Below the pieces are notes generated by a model, which saw nothing but the letters and a program-made list of their open reading frames with translations, had not been told where the DNA came from and made no database searches. From Burkholderiales bacterium (GTDB taxonomy: Bacteria; Pseudomonadota; Gammaproteobacteria; Burkholderiales; Ga0077523), in contig JALORJ010000014.1 of assembly GCA_025459035.1 (NCBI GenBank), forward strand, positions 1 through 16,326: a stretch of 16,326 nt of DNA, written 5' to 3'. A program made the translations under genes and the position numbers. Below, one piece after another: positions 1 through 7,359 of the stretch; position 1 is the first letter of the stretch, and each line of letters starts with the position of its first letter.

Positions 1-3000
1 CGTTCGGGTCGGTGATCGAGAAATCACCGGGCACGCCGAGCACGAGATCGAGGTTGATGTTCGCGCCGCCGACGAAGTCGCCGTCGACGATCGAGCCGAA
101 GCTGTAGCTGCCGCTCGCGAGCTCGTTGTACGTGAGCCGGTTGTCGCCACCGGCCGGATCGCGCAGGTCGATCGCGAACTCGCCGAACAGCCGGCTCGGA
201 TCCTGGTTGTCGCCATCGCCCGCGGTCTCGTCGGAGGCCTTCGCGCGCATGAAGCCCAGCGTGCCGCCGAGCGCGAAGTCGCCGAGCGTCGCTTCGAGCG
301 TCGCGCTCACTTCCTTCGTCTTCGACGTGTCGAGATACACGCCGTGCGTGCGGCTCACGCCGATGCCGAGGTCGAAGGTGAAGCCCAGCCTCAGGTCGAC
401 GCTGCTCGCGTCCGAGATCGACAGCCCGAGACCCGGCAGCCCGAGGTCGAAGCCGACCGACGTCGCGACCGTCAGCGCCTTGCCGAGCTTCAGGTCGAAG
501 CGCACGTCGTCGACCTTGCCGTCGCTGTTGCTGTCGACCGTGGTGACGCGGATGTCGTCGGCGGTCACGCCGCTACCCGCGTCGTCGCTGTCCAGAAGGA
601 GGTTCGCGCCGCCGCTGCCCAGCGCGGCGAACAGCGCGGCCTTCACCGCCGACTGCGACTTCTGCCCTGCGGAGAAGGCGTCGTGGAGCCGCTGGATGAT
701 GTCGGTCCGCAGGTCCTGGATGAACTGCACGCTGCCGGCGAGGCTGTTGCCGACGAACGGCAACGACACGCCGAAGACCTCGCCGTCGATCGCGTCCTGG
801 ATCGTCGCGAGGATCATGTCGATCCCGCCGAGCAGGCTGCCCAGGTCGTTGAACAGGTCGATGCTGCCGATCTCGGCCGCGAGGTTCGGGGCCGTGAGCG
901 TCGTGGTCCCCGCGAGGTTCGCGAGGTTGCCGATCGTCAGCTGGATGTTGTTGTTGCCGGCGCCGCCGACGGGATTGGCCGCGGTCGGGAAGTACACCGG
1001 CAACGTGGCCGACGCCGACCCGACCAGCGTGGTCGTGATCGCACCGGTGCCCCACTGGTTCGAGTAGAGCTTGTCGCCGGCGACCGGGTTGAAGCCGACG
1101 GTGAACGCGGCCGGGATGCCGGCACCGTTGTCCAGTCGCACCGACCCGTCGCGCACGAAGATCCCGATAGGACCGATGGCGGCGGAGAAGTCGAGATCGC
1201 TGCCCGACACGCGCGCCGTCAGCGCGAGGTCGGAGTCGTCGCGGATGTACGCCCGCGGCGCGGCAGGGTTGGAGAGGTCGAAGCCGAAGTCGAGGTTCAG
1301 CACCGCGGCGGCCTGCACGTCCAGCCTGGCGTCGCCGCCGACGTCGATCAGGTGCGCGACGCCGGCGAGGTTGTTGCCATCGGTGTTCGTGAAGCCGGCC
1401 AGCGTGCCGAGATCGAGATCGAGCGCGATCTGCTGCTGCGCCGGCGGCAGCGCCACGGACAGGTCCAGCGAGAACGCGATGTCGGTGCCGGTCAGCTGCA
1501 TCGTCAGCGCGTTGGCCGCGATGCCGAACGCCTGCTCGAGGCGCCGCTCGAGTTGCTGGATCGTCTGCGCGCCGGCGCTTTGCAAGGCGCTGCGCGCGTC
1601 GCCGAACTTGCCGGCCACGCTGACGAGGTCCGACACGCTGCGATTCAGCAGCGGCAGCTTCTGGTTCAGGAACGAGAAGTTGTCGATCTGGCCGAAGTAG
1701 GTGCCGAGCTGGCCCAGCGCCACCAGCACGTCGTCGAGCGCGAACTCGCGATACGCGAGCAGTGGCGCGAGGTCGGGCGTCGTGACCTGCAGCGTGTTCG
1801 CCTGGAACAGGTTGGTCATCGCGGCCTGGATGCGCGGCGTGCCCGGAAGCGCCAGCAGGCCACCGGTCACGGCGATCGTGAGATTCGCCTCGAACGTCCC
1901 GGTGCGCGTGACCGTGGTCCACGTCGACGGACTGCTGACCGCATCGAACAGCTCCGAGAACTTGATCGGCTGCGTGGCCGAATTGCTCTTGCGCACGAGC
2001 ACGTCGATCGTCGCGTCGAACGCGACGGTGCCGTCGGTGATGCCGACGCCGAAGAAGCCGATCTGCGCGGTCGCGTCGACGTCCGACGCTTCGGCGCTCA
2101 CGTGGCCGGTCACGCGCACGTCGCGCACGAACGCGTGATTGGCGAGGGTGTCGAGGCTGACCTTGTTCGACGCGAAGCCCAGCACGGTCGCGGCCGGATT
2201 CGTGGCGCTGTCCGGCACGCGCACCTGGAGCTTCGAGCCGGTGAAGCCACCCTCCACGCTGAAGCGCAGCTTGCCGCCGACCAGCTGCGTGACGACGTCG
2301 CCGGGTTGCAACGTGGAGTTCTGCAGCCCGACCGCCTGAAGCGCCTGGTTGACCCGACCGATGAACGACAAGCCGGCGACCGGCGTGCCGGAGACACGCA
2401 CCTCGCGCTCGTCCTTGTCGTTCGCGCGGATCATGAACACCGCATCCCCGACGAACGCGACGTTCGGCGCGACCGCGAGCGCGCCTTCGATGCGCGACAC
2501 GTACGGCGACAGATCGAGCCCGAGCGTGAACTGCACCGAGCCGTCGGCGTCGATCGCGAGCTGGCTCGACGTGACGATGCTGCCGAGCGGCGCGAGGTTC
2601 AGGTCGAAGCGCAGCGCGTCGTCCATCGACGCGAACGTGCGGTTGAGCCGCAGGAAGAACGTGAGCTGCTCGGTGACGCGGTCGTAGCGGGCGTTGATCG
2701 CGTCCGCGGGCACGCCGAGCGCCGTCGCGAGCTGCGACGCGAGCGACTGGACACCGGTGAAGGTGGCGCGACCGTTCGCGTCGGTGAGCGGTGCGATCAC
2801 GCCGTCCGCGAAGCCTTGGGCGAACTGCAGCACCTCGCTGAAGGTCGTCTGGTCCGCGAGCGGCATGTTGGCGTTGAACAGCGTCGAGGTGCGCAGCGCG
2901 TCGAGCCAGCTGGTGATGCGCCCGAGCACTTCGAGCATCTCGCCCGACTGCGCACGCCCGATCGCGTTCACCGCGTCGATCAGGTCGCGTGCCAGGCTCT

Positions 3001-4009
3001 GCTGCGCCGCGTTGCCGCTGCCGACCACGAGCGTCACCTTCGGGCCGGTGGTGAAGAACGTCGCGAAGTCGTCGATGCCCTGCGTGCCGATGCCGATGCG
3101 CGCGAGGCTGCCGGTGAGCGCTTCGAGGCCCTGCACTCCGGACACCGAGAACGGCAGGTCGATCCGCCCGCCCGCGACGGTGGCGGTCACGTCGACCAGT
3201 GCCGACTGCGTCGTGCCGAGGATCTCCGCGATCGAGACCAGACCTTCGGGGTCGGCGTCCGGGTTGCCGATCGACAGGCGGAACTGTGTCTGGACATCGA
3301 GCACCCCGCCCGTCACCTGGATGTCGAGGAAGCCCAGCGCCGCGGTGAAGTCGACCGGCGTGCCGGTGCCGATACGCGCGTCGACCCGCAGTTCGCCGGG
3401 ATCGACGAAGAACGCCTCGTCCGGCGACAGCGCGTCGCCGAGCAGCACGCCGAACGTGAAGCGCAGGTCGGCGTCGATCTGCACGTCGAGCGAGGCGCCG
3501 CCGGTGCCGGTCAGGCCGAGGCTCGCGTCGCTGCCGGTCCATCGGATCGGCTGATCGGCGATGGTCTTCGAGTCCTCGAGCACCACGCTGAAGCTGATGC
3601 GCTCGTCGGTCGCGGTGACCGTCACGTTCGCGGGGCCGAGCACGTTGCGCAGCGCGTTCGCGAGTCCGTCGCTGGTCTGCGTCCCGCCCTGGTTCAGGTA
3701 CCCGAGCGCGGGATTCACCAGATCGGACTGGAACAGCCCGCCGAGGTCCACGGCCTCCCCGAGCTTCAGGTTGACGATCGGCAGGGCCTCGTCGAGTTCA
3801 CCCAGCGTGCCGAGCGTCTCGGTCCACTGCTGCAGCTTGGTGAGACCGTCGACGAATCGCGCCTCGACCCCGGGCGCGAGATCTGCCGACAGCAGCACGC
3901 GCGGCTCGAGAGTCTCGAACAGCGGCTTGCGGCGGAAGGGAGGCGTGGCGAGAGGCGGTGAGGACGCGCGCGCAGCGCGCCTCCGGCCGAGGCGGTCGAG
4001 CAGTCGCAT
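1..4009 (-). CDS. Giant LEPR-XLL surface/secreted protein, N-terminal part (open at left edge)
   Basis: An uninterrupted minus-strand frame runs from the ATG at 4009 to the left edge (1336 complete codons, no stop), so only the N-terminus is seen. A strong ribosome site, AAGGGGAG at 4019-4026, lies 9 nt upstream. Residues 34-43 read LEPRVLLSAD, the LEPR-XLL motif known near the N-terminus of very large repetitive bacterial surface proteins. The preceding 33 residues are basic, with no Sec signal peptide. The rest is beta-rich, acidic and almost Cys-free. A related motif recurs near residues 219, 644 and 939 (VDFTAALGFLDIQVTGG, VDATAQIGFFGVGITDG, LDFSAAIGPIGIFVRDG). Asp-rich calcium-type loops occur at 1159-1168 (DSNSDGKVDD) and 1284-1297 (DPAGGDNRLTYNEL). 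No RTX nonapeptides are visible here; they may lie in the missing C-terminus. Likely a type I-secreted adhesin or matrix protein; the exact role is inference. Confidence 0.85.
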   Translation of the reverse strand, partial: MRLLDRLGRRRAARASSPPLATPPFRRKPLFETLEPRVLLSADLAPGVEARFVDGLTKLQQWTETLGTLGELDEALPIVNLKLGEAVDLGGLFQSDLVNPALGYLNQGGTQTSDGLANALRNVLGPANVTVTATDERISFSVVLEDSKTIADQPIRWTGSDASLGLTGTGGASLDVQIDADLRFTFGVLLGDALSPDEAFFVDPGELRVDARIGTGTPVDFTAALGFLDIQVTGGVLDVQTQFRLSIGNPDADPEGLVSIAEILGTTQSALVDVTATVAGGRIDLPFSVSGVQGLEALTGSLARIGIGTQGIDDFATFFTTGPKVTLVVGSGNAAQQSLARDLIDAVNAIGRAQSGEMLEVLGRITSWLDALRTSTLFNANMPLADQTTFSEVLQFAQGFADGVIAPLTDANGRATFTGVQSLASQLATALGVPADAINARYDRVTEQLTFFLRLNRTFASMDDALRFDLNLAPLGSIVTSSQLAIDADGSVQFTLGLDLSPYVSRIEGALAVAPNVAFVGDAVFMIRANDKDEREVRVSGTPVAGLSFIGRVNQALQAVGLQNSTLQPGDVVTQLVGGKLRFSVEGGFTGSKLQVRVPDSATNPAATVLGFASNKVSLDTLANHAFVRDVRVTGHVSAEASDVDATAQIGFFGVGITDGTVAFDATIDVLVRKSNSATQPIKFSELFDAVSSPSTWTTVTRTGTFEANLTIAVTGGLLALPGTPRIQAAMTNLFQANTLQVTTPDLAPLLAYREFALDDVLVALGQLGTYFGQIDNFSFLNQKLPLLNRSVSDLVSVAGKFGDARSALQSAGAQTIQQLERRLEQAFGIAANALTMQLTGTDIAFSLDLSVALPPAQQQIALDLDLGTLAGFTNTDGNNLAGVAHLIDVGGDARLDVQAAAVLNLDFGFDLSNPAAPRAYIRDDSDLALTARVSGSDLDFSAAIGPIGIFVRDGSVRLDNGAGIPAAFTVGFNPVAGDKLYSNQWGTGAITTTLVGSASATLPVYFPTAANPVGGAGNNNIQLTIGNLANLAGTTTLTAPNLAAEIGSIDLFNDLGSLLGGIDMILATIQDAIDGEVFGVSLPFVGNSLAGSVQFIQDLRTDIIQRLHDAFSAGQKSQSAVKAALFAALGSGGANLLLDSDDAGSGVTADDIRVTTVDSNSDGKVDDVRFDLKLGKALTVATSVGFDLGLPGLGLSISDASSVDLRLGFTFDLGIGVSRTHGVYLDTSKTKEVSATLEATLGDFALGGTLGFMRAKASDETAGDGDNQDPSRLFGEFAIDLRDPAGGDNRLTYNELASGSYSFGSIVDGDFVGGANINLDLVLGVPGDFSITDPN

Positions 4010-4018
4010 GGCGTGGCG

Positions 4019-4026
4019 CTCCCCTT
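4019..4026 (-). promoter_or_regulatory. Ribosome binding site of the giant protein gene
   Basis: AAGGGGAG on the minus strand, 9 nt before the ATG at 4009. It is the strongest Shine-Dalgarno match in this part of the window and fixes the start of the giant gene, which otherwise could be doubted because it has only one edge in view. Confidence 0.7.
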
Positions 4027-4338
4027 GTGCAGCGGTCCGGCCGCCATGGCACGGATCGCCGGGACCGCGCGCCGCGCGTTGACGCGTCGTGCGGCGGTCC
4101 TGTCATCGGTCTCGGATGCGTCGCGGCCCTGCTCCCCCATCCGCGGCGGGAGAAGGTTAAAGGTCGTGAGGTTCGGCGGCAATGCGTTTCGCCGAGGTCG
4201 GCGCGGCGCGCCCGCCGGACGCGGCAACCTCCTACAGCGCACAGCGCGCCGGTCCGATGGCCACCGGCGCGCCGACCCGGCACGCTCCGCGTCCGTCCTT
4301 GCCTCGACGCGACCGGCACGGACACACGACAACCATTC

Positions 4339-4344
4339 GAGGGG
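4339..4344 (+). promoter_or_regulatory. Ribosome binding site of the response regulator
   Basis: GAGGGG ends 8 nt before the ATG at 4353. This decides the start in favour of 4353 over the in-frame ATG at 4182, which has no such site. Confidence 0.65.
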
Positions 4345-4352
4345 AACACCAC

Positions 4353-5129
4353 ATGCATCAGGCTGCTTCGATCGGGGCACAGCTGCTGGGCGAAATGCCG
4401 CTGCTGAGCGAGATCTCGCCGCTGGACCGATCGCGACGGGGACCCGCCGCCCCCGCCGCGGGCGCTGCACCGGCGCGCCATGCGGCGATCGTGCGGCCGC
4501 GCCGCTTCCTGCTGATCGACGATCACCCGCTGGTGCGCCGCGGGCTGCGCCAGCTGCTGCAGGAGGAGTACCCGGAAGTGCGGATGGACGAGTCCGACAA
4601 CGTGCCCACCTTCGCCGGCGACGCGGCGACGACCCCGTGGGACCTCGTGCTGCTGGACCTGACGATGCCCGGCGTGCAGGGCCTCGAGGCCCTCGCGCGG
4701 GTGCTGGGCGCTCGACCGGACCTGCGGGTGCTCGTGGTGTCGATGCACGACGACCGCCATCTCGCGATGCAGGCGGTCAAGCTCGGTGCCGCGGGCTACA
4801 TCACCAAGGACAGCGCGCCCGAGAAACTCACCGAGGCCGTGGCGGCCGTGCTTGCCGGCGAGGACAGCGTAGGCGTCGCACCGGCCGCGATCGGCGGGCG
4901 CCGCGGCGCGACCCCGCCGGATGCGCCGCCGCATGCACGATTGTCGGCCCGCGAGTTCCGCGTGCTGTGTATGCTCGCCGGCGGTAGGGGAATCACGGAC
5001 ATCGCGAACGAACTGGGGCTGAGCGTGAAGACGGTCAGCACGTACCGGGCGCGGGTCCTCGAGAAGTTCGGCGCCGCGAGCAACGCGGAACTGGTCAAGT
5101 ACTGTCTACATCACGGTCTGGTGCACTGA
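4353..5129 (+). CDS. NarL/FixJ-type (LuxR-HTH) response regulator
   Basis: 258 residues. After an Ala/Pro/Arg-rich N-terminal tail of about 48 residues, unusual because receivers normally start near residue 1-10, comes a receiver domain (about 50-170). It has an acidic pair D56-D57, phospho-acceptor D102 in LLDLTMPG, the switch Ser130 (VVSMHDD) and the conserved K152 (GYITKD). A linker rich in Ala/Gly/Pro leads to a LuxR-type helix-turn-helix at 196-258, with LSAREFRVL and the recognition part LGLSVKTVSTYRARVLEK. The protein should act as a phosphorylation-dependent DNA-binding regulator. No sensor kinase is in the window, so its partner lies elsewhere. It is divergent from the giant protein gene, which makes that gene a possible target (inference). 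Confidence 0.93.
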   Translation: MHQAASIGAQLLGEMPLLSEISPLDRSRRGPAAPAAGAAPARHAAIVRPRRFLLIDDHPLVRRGLRQLLQEEYPEVRMDESDNVPTFAGDAATTPWDLVLLDLTMPGVQGLEALARVLGARPDLRVLVVSMHDDRHLAMQAVKLGAAGYITKDSAPEKLTEAVAAVLAGEDSVGVAPAAIGGRRGATPPDAPPHARLSAREFRVLCMLAGGRGITDIANELGLSVKTVSTYRARVLEKFGAASNAELVKYCLHHGLVH

Positions 5130-5476
5130 GGCGCACGCACCGACCGACGAATCTCGCAGGGAGAGGAGCACGGCGCACCCGCCGCCCGAAGCGGGCCGCG
5201 CCAGTAGCGAGGAAGGAGACCGCGGCACCCCCGATCGGACCCGACAGAGGCGAGACGGATGCCGGCAGCAGTTGCAGTGCACCAATACCGAGAGGCGGCT
5301 GTCCAGCGCCCTGACCCACTTGCAGGGACACGGCCCGGCCCCGACTGCCTCGCTCGCGAGGTGGTCGGGGACGTCCGTCCGGACGATCGGTGCCGCGCGG
5401 TCCGCGGCCATCCCGGCGCGATCCGCGCGCCCCACGACTTGTCACCGAACTTCGCGGCGCGGGCCGCAGCGCTCCC
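5130..5476. other. 347-bp stretch between response regulator and rsgA
   Basis: No well-supported gene. It contains a strong two-part hairpin (5339-5370), an adjacent 10-bp palindrome CGTCCGGACG (5376-5385), and a doubtful 73-codon frame (5259-5480) listed separately. Other open frames on both strands have no recognisable product. The first half, up to about 5330, has more A/T than the flanking genes, as expected for non-coding DNA here. The rsgA promoter should lie in this stretch, but I cannot point to it. Confidence 0.4.
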
Positions 5477-5480
5477 ATGA
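5259..5480 (+). CDS. Possible 73-residue leader ORF coupled to rsgA (doubtful)
   Basis: The ATG at 5259 follows GAGG with 8 nt spacing. The frame ends in a TGA that overlaps the rsgA ATG as ATGA (5477-5480), the geometry of translational coupling; rsgA itself has only a weak ribosome site. Against it, about 19 of 73 third positions are A or T, mostly in the first half, which is unlike the genes around it, and the product (Arg/Ala/Pro-rich) resembles no family I know. The ATGA overlap may be chance. Confidence 0.2.
   Translation: MPAAVAVHQYREAAVQRPDPLAGTRPGPDCLAREVVGDVRPDDRCRAVRGHPGAIRAPHDLSPNFAARAAALP
5339..5370. repeat. Strong hairpin upstream of rsgA
   Basis: CCCCGAC (5339-5345) pairs with GTCGGGG (5364-5370), and CCTCGC (5348-5353) with GCGAGG (5356-5361), with a symmetric TG/TG internal mismatch between the two stems. 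There is no T tract after it, so a classic intrinsic terminator for the response regulator is not supported. It could be a transcript-end stabilising structure, part of the rsgA leader, or a small structured RNA element. Confidence 0.5.
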
Positions 5481-6355
5481 AGCCTCCGCTGCTGCACGGG
5501 ACCGTCGTCGCCGCATTCGGCCGCAGCTACGAGGTCGCCCTCGACGCCGGCGAGCGGCTGCAGTGCCTGCCCCGCGGCAAACGCAGCGACATCGCCTGCG
5601 GTGACCGCGTCGCGCTCGCGCGTACCGGCCCCGGCCAGGGCGTGATCGAGGCGGCCGATCCGCGTTCGTCGCTGCTGTGGCGATCCGATGCCTTCCGCCA
5701 GAAGCTGATCGCGGCCAATGTCACCCAGATCGTCGTCGTGCTCGCGGTGTGGCCCGCCTGGTACGAGGAACTGCTGAACCGCTGCCTCGTCGCCGCCGAG
5801 CACGCACGCATCGCCGCGACCATCGTGCTGAACAAGGTCGACCTGCCGCAGGCGCCACAGGTCATCGCGGACCTCGCCGACTACACACGGCTGGGCTATC
5901 CGCTGCTGCCGATGAGCGCCGCGCAGTCGGTCGAAGCGCTGCGCGCACGGCTCGACGGCCACACCAGTGTCCTGGTCGGGCAATCCGGCATGGGCAAGAC
6001 GACCATCGTCAACGCGCTCGTGCCCGACGCCTGCGCCGCGGTCGGCGAAGTGTCCGAATGGCTCGTGTCGGGCCGCCACACGACCACGCACGCGCGGCTC
6101 TATGCCCTGGACGACCGCACGCGTCTGATCGACTCGCCCGGACTGCAGGCCTTCGGCCTCGCGCACCTGTCGCAGACCGATCTCGACCACGCCTTCGTCG
6201 AGTTCCGGCCGTTCATCGGCCGCTGCCGTTTCGCCAACTGTCGCCACGCCGGCGAGCCCGGCTGCGCCATCGACGCCGCCGCCGCCGACGGTGCGATCGC
6301 GCCCCGTCGCCTGGCGGCCTACCGCACCATCCTGGGCACTCTGTCCGCCGCCTGA
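5477..6355 (+). CDS. rsgA: Ribosome small-subunit-dependent GTPase A
   Basis: 292 residues, of typical size. RsgA is a circularly permuted GTPase that checks and releases maturation factors during late 30S ribosome assembly. The order of motifs is diagnostic: an N-terminal OB-fold (about 5-70); G4 NKVD at 119-122 and a G5-like SAA at 147-149; then G1 GQSGMGKT at 168-175, the switch HTTTH at 201-205 and G3 DSPG at 219-222. A C-terminal zinc knuckle uses C250, C255, H257 and C263. The catalytic-type His residues of the HTTTH loop are present. The start at MKPPLLHG is chosen because the OB-fold begins directly after it; upstream in-frame codons give only Arg/Pro-rich sequence. The ribosome site is weak. 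It is followed after 35 bp by an SDR gene and may share its transcript. Confidence 0.97.
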   Translation: MKPPLLHGTVVAAFGRSYEVALDAGERLQCLPRGKRSDIACGDRVALARTGPGQGVIEAADPRSSLLWRSDAFRQKLIAANVTQIVVVLAVWPAWYEELLNRCLVAAEHARIAATIVLNKVDLPQAPQVIADLADYTRLGYPLLPMSAAQSVEALRARLDGHTSVLVGQSGMGKTTIVNALVPDACAAVGEVSEWLVSGRHTTTHARLYALDDRTRLIDSPGLQAFGLAHLSQTDLDHAFVEFRPFIGRCRFANCRHAGEPGCAIDAAAADGAIAPRRLAAYRTILGTLSAA

Positions 6356-6390
6356 TCGGCGTCGGCACGGTCCACCTCCGCGGAGCCCGC

Positions 6391-7308
6391 GTGCACGTCT
6401 TCCTCACCGGCGCGGCCGGCTACATCGGCGGCGCCGTCGCGGTCCGTCTGCTGCGCGACGGTCATCGGGTCAGCGGTCTCACGCGGCGGGCCGACACGGT
6501 CGCGGCGCTGGCCGCGCTCGGGATCGATCCCGTCGTCGGTGATCTCGACGCGACCGATCTGCTCGCCGACTGCGCACGTGCCGCCGACGCCGTCGTCCAC
6601 ACGGCCGAGGCGAACCATCCGACCGCAGCGCGTGCGCTGCTCGACGCACTCGCGGGCAGCGGCAAGGCGTACGTGCACACAAGCGGATCGGGGATCGTCG
6701 CCGACCATGCCGCCGGTGCGTACTGCAACCCACGTATCCACGACGAGAACAGCGTGCCGGACGTGCACGCGTCGATGCAGGTGCGCGACGGCATCGACCG
6801 CGCGGTGCTGGCCGAGGCGGCACGCGGCGTGCGCAGCATCGTCATCCGCCCGAGCCTGATCTACGGCGACAGCCCGGGCCTGCACCGCGACAGCTTCCAG
6901 GTGCCGGTGCTGATCGCGCAGGCGCGCGACAGTGGCGTGCCGCGGCACGTCGGTGCCGGTCTCAACGTCTGGTCGCACGTGCACATCGACGACACTGCGG
7001 ACCTCTACGCACTGGCCCTCGACCACGCGCGCGCCGGCAGCCTGTTCTACGCGGAGCACGGCGAGGCGGCGATGGTCGACACGGTCGAGCGCATCGGCCG
7101 CATGCTGGGCCTCGACACCCCGCCGCAGCCGTGGCCCCTCGATGTCGCGACGGCGTACTGGGGGCCGCGCACGCCGGTCGCGCTCGGGTCCAACAGCCGG
7201 GTGCGGGGACGGCGCGCGCGCGCGGAGCTCGGCTGGGCGCCGCGCGGCCCGAGCCTGGCCGACGCGCTGGCCACCGGCACCTACGCGCAACGCTGGCGTC
7301 CGGCCTGA
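6391..7308 (+). CDS. Extended-SDR-like NAD(P)-binding protein (epimerase/dehydratase family)
   Basis: 305 residues from a GTG start with GGAG at 6382-6385, 5 nt upstream. The N-terminus is a Rossmann fold with the nucleotide motif GAAGYIGG at 7-14; an acidic residue follows in VVGDLDATD (48-56), as in extended SDRs, and IRPSLIYGD at 152-160 is the family's substrate-side motif. The usual catalytic YxxxK is not visible where expected: the helix after HTSGSG (96-101) reads ASMQVRDGIDRAVL without a Tyr-Lys pair. This is seen in atypical SDRs that bind NAD(P) but have lost or changed the epimerase chemistry. The substrate is unknown. It lies 35 bp behind rsgA in the same direction, so co-transcription is likely, with no obvious functional link. 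Confidence 0.88.
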   Translation: MHVFLTGAAGYIGGAVAVRLLRDGHRVSGLTRRADTVAALAALGIDPVVGDLDATDLLADCARAADAVVHTAEANHPTAARALLDALAGSGKAYVHTSGSGIVADHAAGAYCNPRIHDENSVPDVHASMQVRDGIDRAVLAEAARGVRSIVIRPSLIYGDSPGLHRDSFQVPVLIAQARDSGVPRHVGAGLNVWSHVHIDDTADLYALALDHARAGSLFYAEHGEAAMVDTVERIGRMLGLDTPPQPWPLDVATAYWGPRTPVALGSNSRVRGRRARAELGWAPRGPSLADALATGTYAQRWRPA

Positions 7309-7331
7309 GGCGGCCGCGCAGGTCAGGTCGC

Positions 7332-7359
7332 GACGCCGGCGCGGCGGTGGCCCGGCGTC
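7332..7359. terminator. Hairpin between convergent SDR and ABC genes
   Basis: GACGCCGG (7332-7339) and CCGGCGTC (7352-7359) are perfect complements with a 12-nt loop. It fills the 49-bp gap between two convergent genes and overlaps the stop codon of the ABC gene. No T tract is present on either strand, so a bidirectional terminator is inferred from position and structure only. Confidence 0.4.

Larger units (their letters stand above)
4010..4352. promoter_or_regulatory. Divergent intergenic region between giant protein gene and response regulator
   Basis: This 343-bp stretch holds no convincing gene and must contain the promoters of two divergent genes. The heptamer GCGGTCC occurs at 4032-4038 and 4094-4100, and in inverted orientation at 4062-4068, spaced about 30 and 32 bp (three helical turns). 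The inverted pair 4062-4068/4094-4100 can form a hairpin, and the palindrome GACGCGTC sits inside its loop at 4081-4088. A relatively AT-rich patch at 4151-4173 has three AGGT steps (4154, 4161, 4169) 7-8 bp apart, which could be stacked half-sites. I see no clear -35/-10 pair. An ATG at 4182 in frame with the response regulator is ignored because it lacks a ribosome site and precedes the better start at 4353. Confidence 0.45.

Noticed and set aside
573..3542. Long minus-strand open frame (989 codons)
   Set aside because: Out of frame with the real giant gene on the same strand; the product is Arg-rich nonsense.
344..3961. Very long plus-strand open frame (1205 codons) rich in Arg, Glu, Val
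   Set aside because: It is the antisense shadow of the LEPR-XLL gene; its product is low-complexity charged sequence with no domain, while the minus frame reads as a coherent beta-rich protein with a ribosome site.
1..4009. RTX nonapeptide repeats in the giant protein
   Set aside because: No GGxGxDxUx tandem is visible in the N-terminal part present here; it may exist beyond the left edge but cannot be claimed.
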